From Acerihabitans arboris (GTDB lineage Bacteria; Pseudomonadota; Gammaproteobacteria; Enterobacterales; Enterobacteriaceae), in contig NZ_WUBS01000014.1 in assembly GCF_010131535.1 (NCBI RefSeq), positions 133,216-197,215 of the forward strand: a DNA stretch of 64,000 nucleotides, in the 5' to 3' direction. Shown here piece after piece: positions 62,016 to 64,000 of the stretch (the stretch's first letter is position 1; each line of letters begins with the position of its first letter). Both the position numbers and the translations under genes were made by a program. The notes beneath the pieces are model-generated. The model made no database searches and was not told where the DNA came from. It worked only from the letters and a program-made list of their open reading frames with translations.

Positions 62016-63122
62016 TTAAGGCATTTTGGCCGTTAACAGCACACCGCACTCCATATGACGGGTGTAGGGAAATTGATCGAACAGGGCCAGCCGCTCAACG
62101 ATGTGGGATTGGGCAAGCGTTTCCAGATTGCGGCACAGTGACTCGGGATTGCAGGAAATATACAGGATGCGGGGATAGGCCTGCACCAGTTTCACCGTGG
62201 CGTCATCCAGCCCGCTGCGCGGCGGATCGACAAAAATGGTCTCGCAGTTATAGTCTGCCAGGTCGATGTCCTTCAGGCGGGTAAATTCCCGCACACCCTG
62301 CATGGCTTGGGTAAATTCCTCGGCCGACATGCGGATAATCCGCACATTGTTAATCTGATTGGCGGCTATATTAAACTGCGCGGCCTCCACGGAAGGCTTG
62401 GCGATTTCCGTGGCCAGGACCTGGTTAAAATTGCGCGCCAGCGCCAGGGAAAAGTTGCCGTTGCCGCAATAAAGCTCCAGCAGGTCCCCTTGCGCCTGCT
62501 CGGTTGCCGACATCGCCCATTCCAGCATCTGGATATTCACGCGGGCGTTAGGCTGGGTAAAGCTGTTTTCAATTTGGCGGTAAACCAGCTCTCGTCCGGC
62601 CACCGGCAGGCGTTCATCGACATAATCGCGATCCAGGCAAATTTTGGTTTTGGTGGCGCGGCCAATCAGGTTGATCGCAAAACCCTGCGCCCGCAGGTTA
62701 TCGCGCAGCGCGCCCGCATGCTCACGCCATTCGTCGTCCAACGGGCGATGATAAATCAGGGTAATCAACGCCTCGCCGCTGAGCGTGGTGAGATAATCAA
62801 GCTGGAACAGCTTGCGCCGTAAGATCGGCGATGGGCGCAGGGCATCCATCATGACGGCCATCAGTTTGTTCAGCAGTTCGCTGCCGGCGGAGAAGCGATC
62901 GATGCGGATCCGTTCCTTGGTCTGCTGATCAAACATTATATGATATAGATCCTGCTCATCATGCCAGACCCGGAACTCGGCGCGCATCCGGTAATGCTCG
63001 GCCTGCGAGCGGAATATTTCCGCAATCGGCGCCTGAAACGCCGCCATCATCGCGTTTAGCCGGGCAGTTTTCTCCGCCAGTTGGGTTTCATACGCTTCGG
63101 TTGGCAACGTCTCGTCGGTCAT
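62016..63122 (-). CDS. trmA: tRNA (uracil-5-)-methyltransferase
   Basis: Makes ribothymidine at position 54 of tRNAs (and methylates tmRNA) with S-adenosylmethionine. 368 residues (E. coli 366). SAM motif '[21 protein letters not shown]' (split), '[18 protein letters not shown]', '[13 protein letters not shown]', the catalytic Cys in '[18 protein letters not shown]' and the general-base Glu in '[10 protein letters not shown]'. Divergent from btuB, as in E. coli. Confidence 0.98.
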   Translation of the reverse strand: MTDETLPTEAYETQLAEKTARLNAMMAAFQAPIAEIFRSQAEHYRMRAEFRVWHDEQDLYHIMFDQQTKERIRIDRFSAGSELLNKLMAVMMDALRPSPILRRKLFQLDYLTTLSGEALITLIYHRPLDDEWREHAGALRDNLRAQGFAINLIGRATKTKICLDRDYVDERLPVAGRELVYRQIENSFTQPNARVNIQMLEWAMSATEQAQGDLLELYCGNGNFSLALARNFNQVLATEIAKPSVEAAQFNIAANQINNVRIIRMSAEEFTQAMQGVREFTRLKDIDLADYNCETIFVDPPRSGLDDATVKLVQAYPRILYISCNPESLCRNLETLAQSHIVERLALFDQFPYTRHMECGVLLTAKMP

Positions 63123-63269
63123 GATGATTTCTCGCTAATATCCGTTATTTTTCCCAGTTTGTGGGGGATTGTAGGGGATAAACCGGTGAAGTCCAGTGTT
63201 GTTGCGCTTATAAATAGTTTGATTATTAGTGCTATAGACATGCTTATCTCTTTGATTGTAGGATTCTTG

Positions 63270-63508
63270 TCCGGTCTTTTGTAAGTTAAAAGGGAATCCA
63301 GTTAAAAGCTGGAGCTGACGCGCAGCGGTAAGGGTACCTCAGGGCGATCGCGCAAGCAGACACTGTCATTATGATGGGAAGTCGTCGCCTGGCGTTATAT
63401 TACGCATCCCAAGCCCGAAAACCTGCCGGTATTTCGTCGCAATATCCATGTTTATCGCGAGCCATCAAACATGGAACCTGCGGCATCCTATTTTATCATT
63501 TGGATGCT
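63270..63508 (+). promoter_or_regulatory. Cobalamin riboswitch of btuB
   Basis: The aptamer spans about 63270-63430: closing strand CCGGTC pairing with the late CTGCCGG, 'AGGGAATCCAG', the conserved 'GAGCTGACGCGCAGCGGTA', 'GACACTGTC', 'TGGGAAGTCG', and the B12 box AGCCCGAAAACCTGCC (63411-63426). The expression platform contains GGCATCC (63482-63488) that can pair with GGATGCT directly before the ATG and hide the ribosome site, as in E. coli btuB. Adenosylcobalamin would block translation. Confidence 0.92.
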
Positions 63509-64000
63509 ATGGCAATGCCTAAAACTAGCAATACCGTGCTGTTGGCGCTCTCCGTCACGGCATTCTCAGGGTGGGCGCAAGACGGCGCCCAGGATCAGAC
63601 CGCGCAAACGATGGTCGTATCCGCCAATCGTTTTCCCCAACCCATTGCTACCGTACTGGCGCCGACCAGCGTGGTGACCCGCAGCGATATCGATCGCGGC
63701 CAAATCAAATCGGTGGCCGAAGCGTTAAGCCGACTGCCGGGGGTTGATATCGCCCAAAACGGCGGTTTGGGACAGCAAAGCTCGCTGTTTATCCGCGGCA
63801 CCGATTCAAACCATGCCCTGGTGCTGATAGACGGCGTCAGGCTGAACCAGGCCGGGATCTCCGGTTCGTCCGATCTCAGCCAGATTCCCATATCCCTGGT
63901 GCAGCGCATCGAATATATCCGTGGACCACGCTCCGCGGTCTATGGGTCGGACGCCATCGGCGGCGTGGTCAATATCATCACCACACGCGAGCAGCCGGGA
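63509..64000 (+). CDS. btuB: Outer-membrane cobalamin receptor BtuB (5' part)
   Basis: TonB-dependent transporter for vitamin B12. 164 codons are visible; the window ends inside the gene. The signal peptide (~1-24) ends 'FSGWAQ'; the TonB box is '[10 protein letters not shown]', close to E. coli 'DTLVVTANRF'. The plug domain is recognisable: '[18 protein letters not shown]', '[20 protein letters not shown]', '[19 protein letters not shown]' and 'VVNIITTRE'. The start is ATG 63509, or 63515 two codons later. Controlled by the riboswitch upstream. Confidence 0.97.
   Translation, partial: MAMPKTSNTVLLALSVTAFSGWAQDGAQDQTAQTMVVSANRFPQPIATVLAPTSVVTRSDIDRGQIKSVAEALSRLPGVDIAQNGGLGQQSSLFIRGTDSNHALVLIDGVRLNQAGISGSSDLSQIPISLVQRIEYIRGPRSAVYGSDAIGGVVNIITTREQPG

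Noticed and set aside
63081-63284. 67-codon plus-strand frame with a hydrophobic C-terminus before btuB
   Set aside because: It overlaps the trmA start and the riboswitch leader, and has no ribosome site; likely chance.

Overview
The window reads as chromosome of an enterobacterium close to Sodalis. The backbone is the block that lies near 88-90 min in E. coli: pfkA, sbp, tpiA, yiiQ, fpr, glpXKF, zapB, rraA, menA, hslVU, ftsN, cytR, priA, rpmE, metJ, metBL, metF, ppc, argE/argCBH, oxyR, sthA, fabR-yijD, trmA and btuB, with protein lengths nearly equal to E. coli. Assignment to Sodalis or a relative is inference. It rests on this order combined with missing neighbours (no fieF beside pfkA, no cdh, yiiR, yiiS, uspD, katG or gldA), decayed genes, prophage debris and genes for eukaryotic-like proteins between the housekeeping operons.

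Left part (1-8241): a stretch of contractile-phage tail genes (DUF3751-type fibre, fibre assembly protein, two small structural proteins, a baseplate hub/spike fusion). It runs into a decayed region with an XRE repressor, a small gene under a LexA box, and a RelE-type toxin/NadS-type antitoxin pair. The pair is bracketed by two copies of a terminator plus a 51-bp near-identical repeat.

Central backbone with insertions: between sbp and tpiA sit a 931-codon gene, whose last 180 residues form a minimal OspG/NleH-like kinase, and a complete rbsDACBKR ribose operon with two RbsR-type operators. Between rpmE and metJ sit an LprI-like secreted protein and an F-box plus ankyrin protein. Between metL and metF lies a second, broken member of the same F-box/ankyrin family. 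Such domains are used by known effectors to act on host ubiquitin pathways, so these three genes are the strongest sign of life with a eukaryotic host.

Right part (57755-62015): an AT-rich island between yijD and trmA holds three consecutive small membrane-protein genes of similar design (one frameshifted), an unusual set of mutually exclusive hairpins, and a frameshifted MFS transporter. The window ends in the first 164 codons of btuB behind a cobalamin riboswitch.

Regulation visible in sequence: Met boxes at metJ/metB and metF, ARG boxes between argE and argC, a GlpR-like operator before glpF, RbsR operators, a LexA box, toxin-antitoxin operator repeats, the B12 riboswitch, and several factor-independent terminators. 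I saw no tRNA, rRNA, CRISPR array or insertion sequence.
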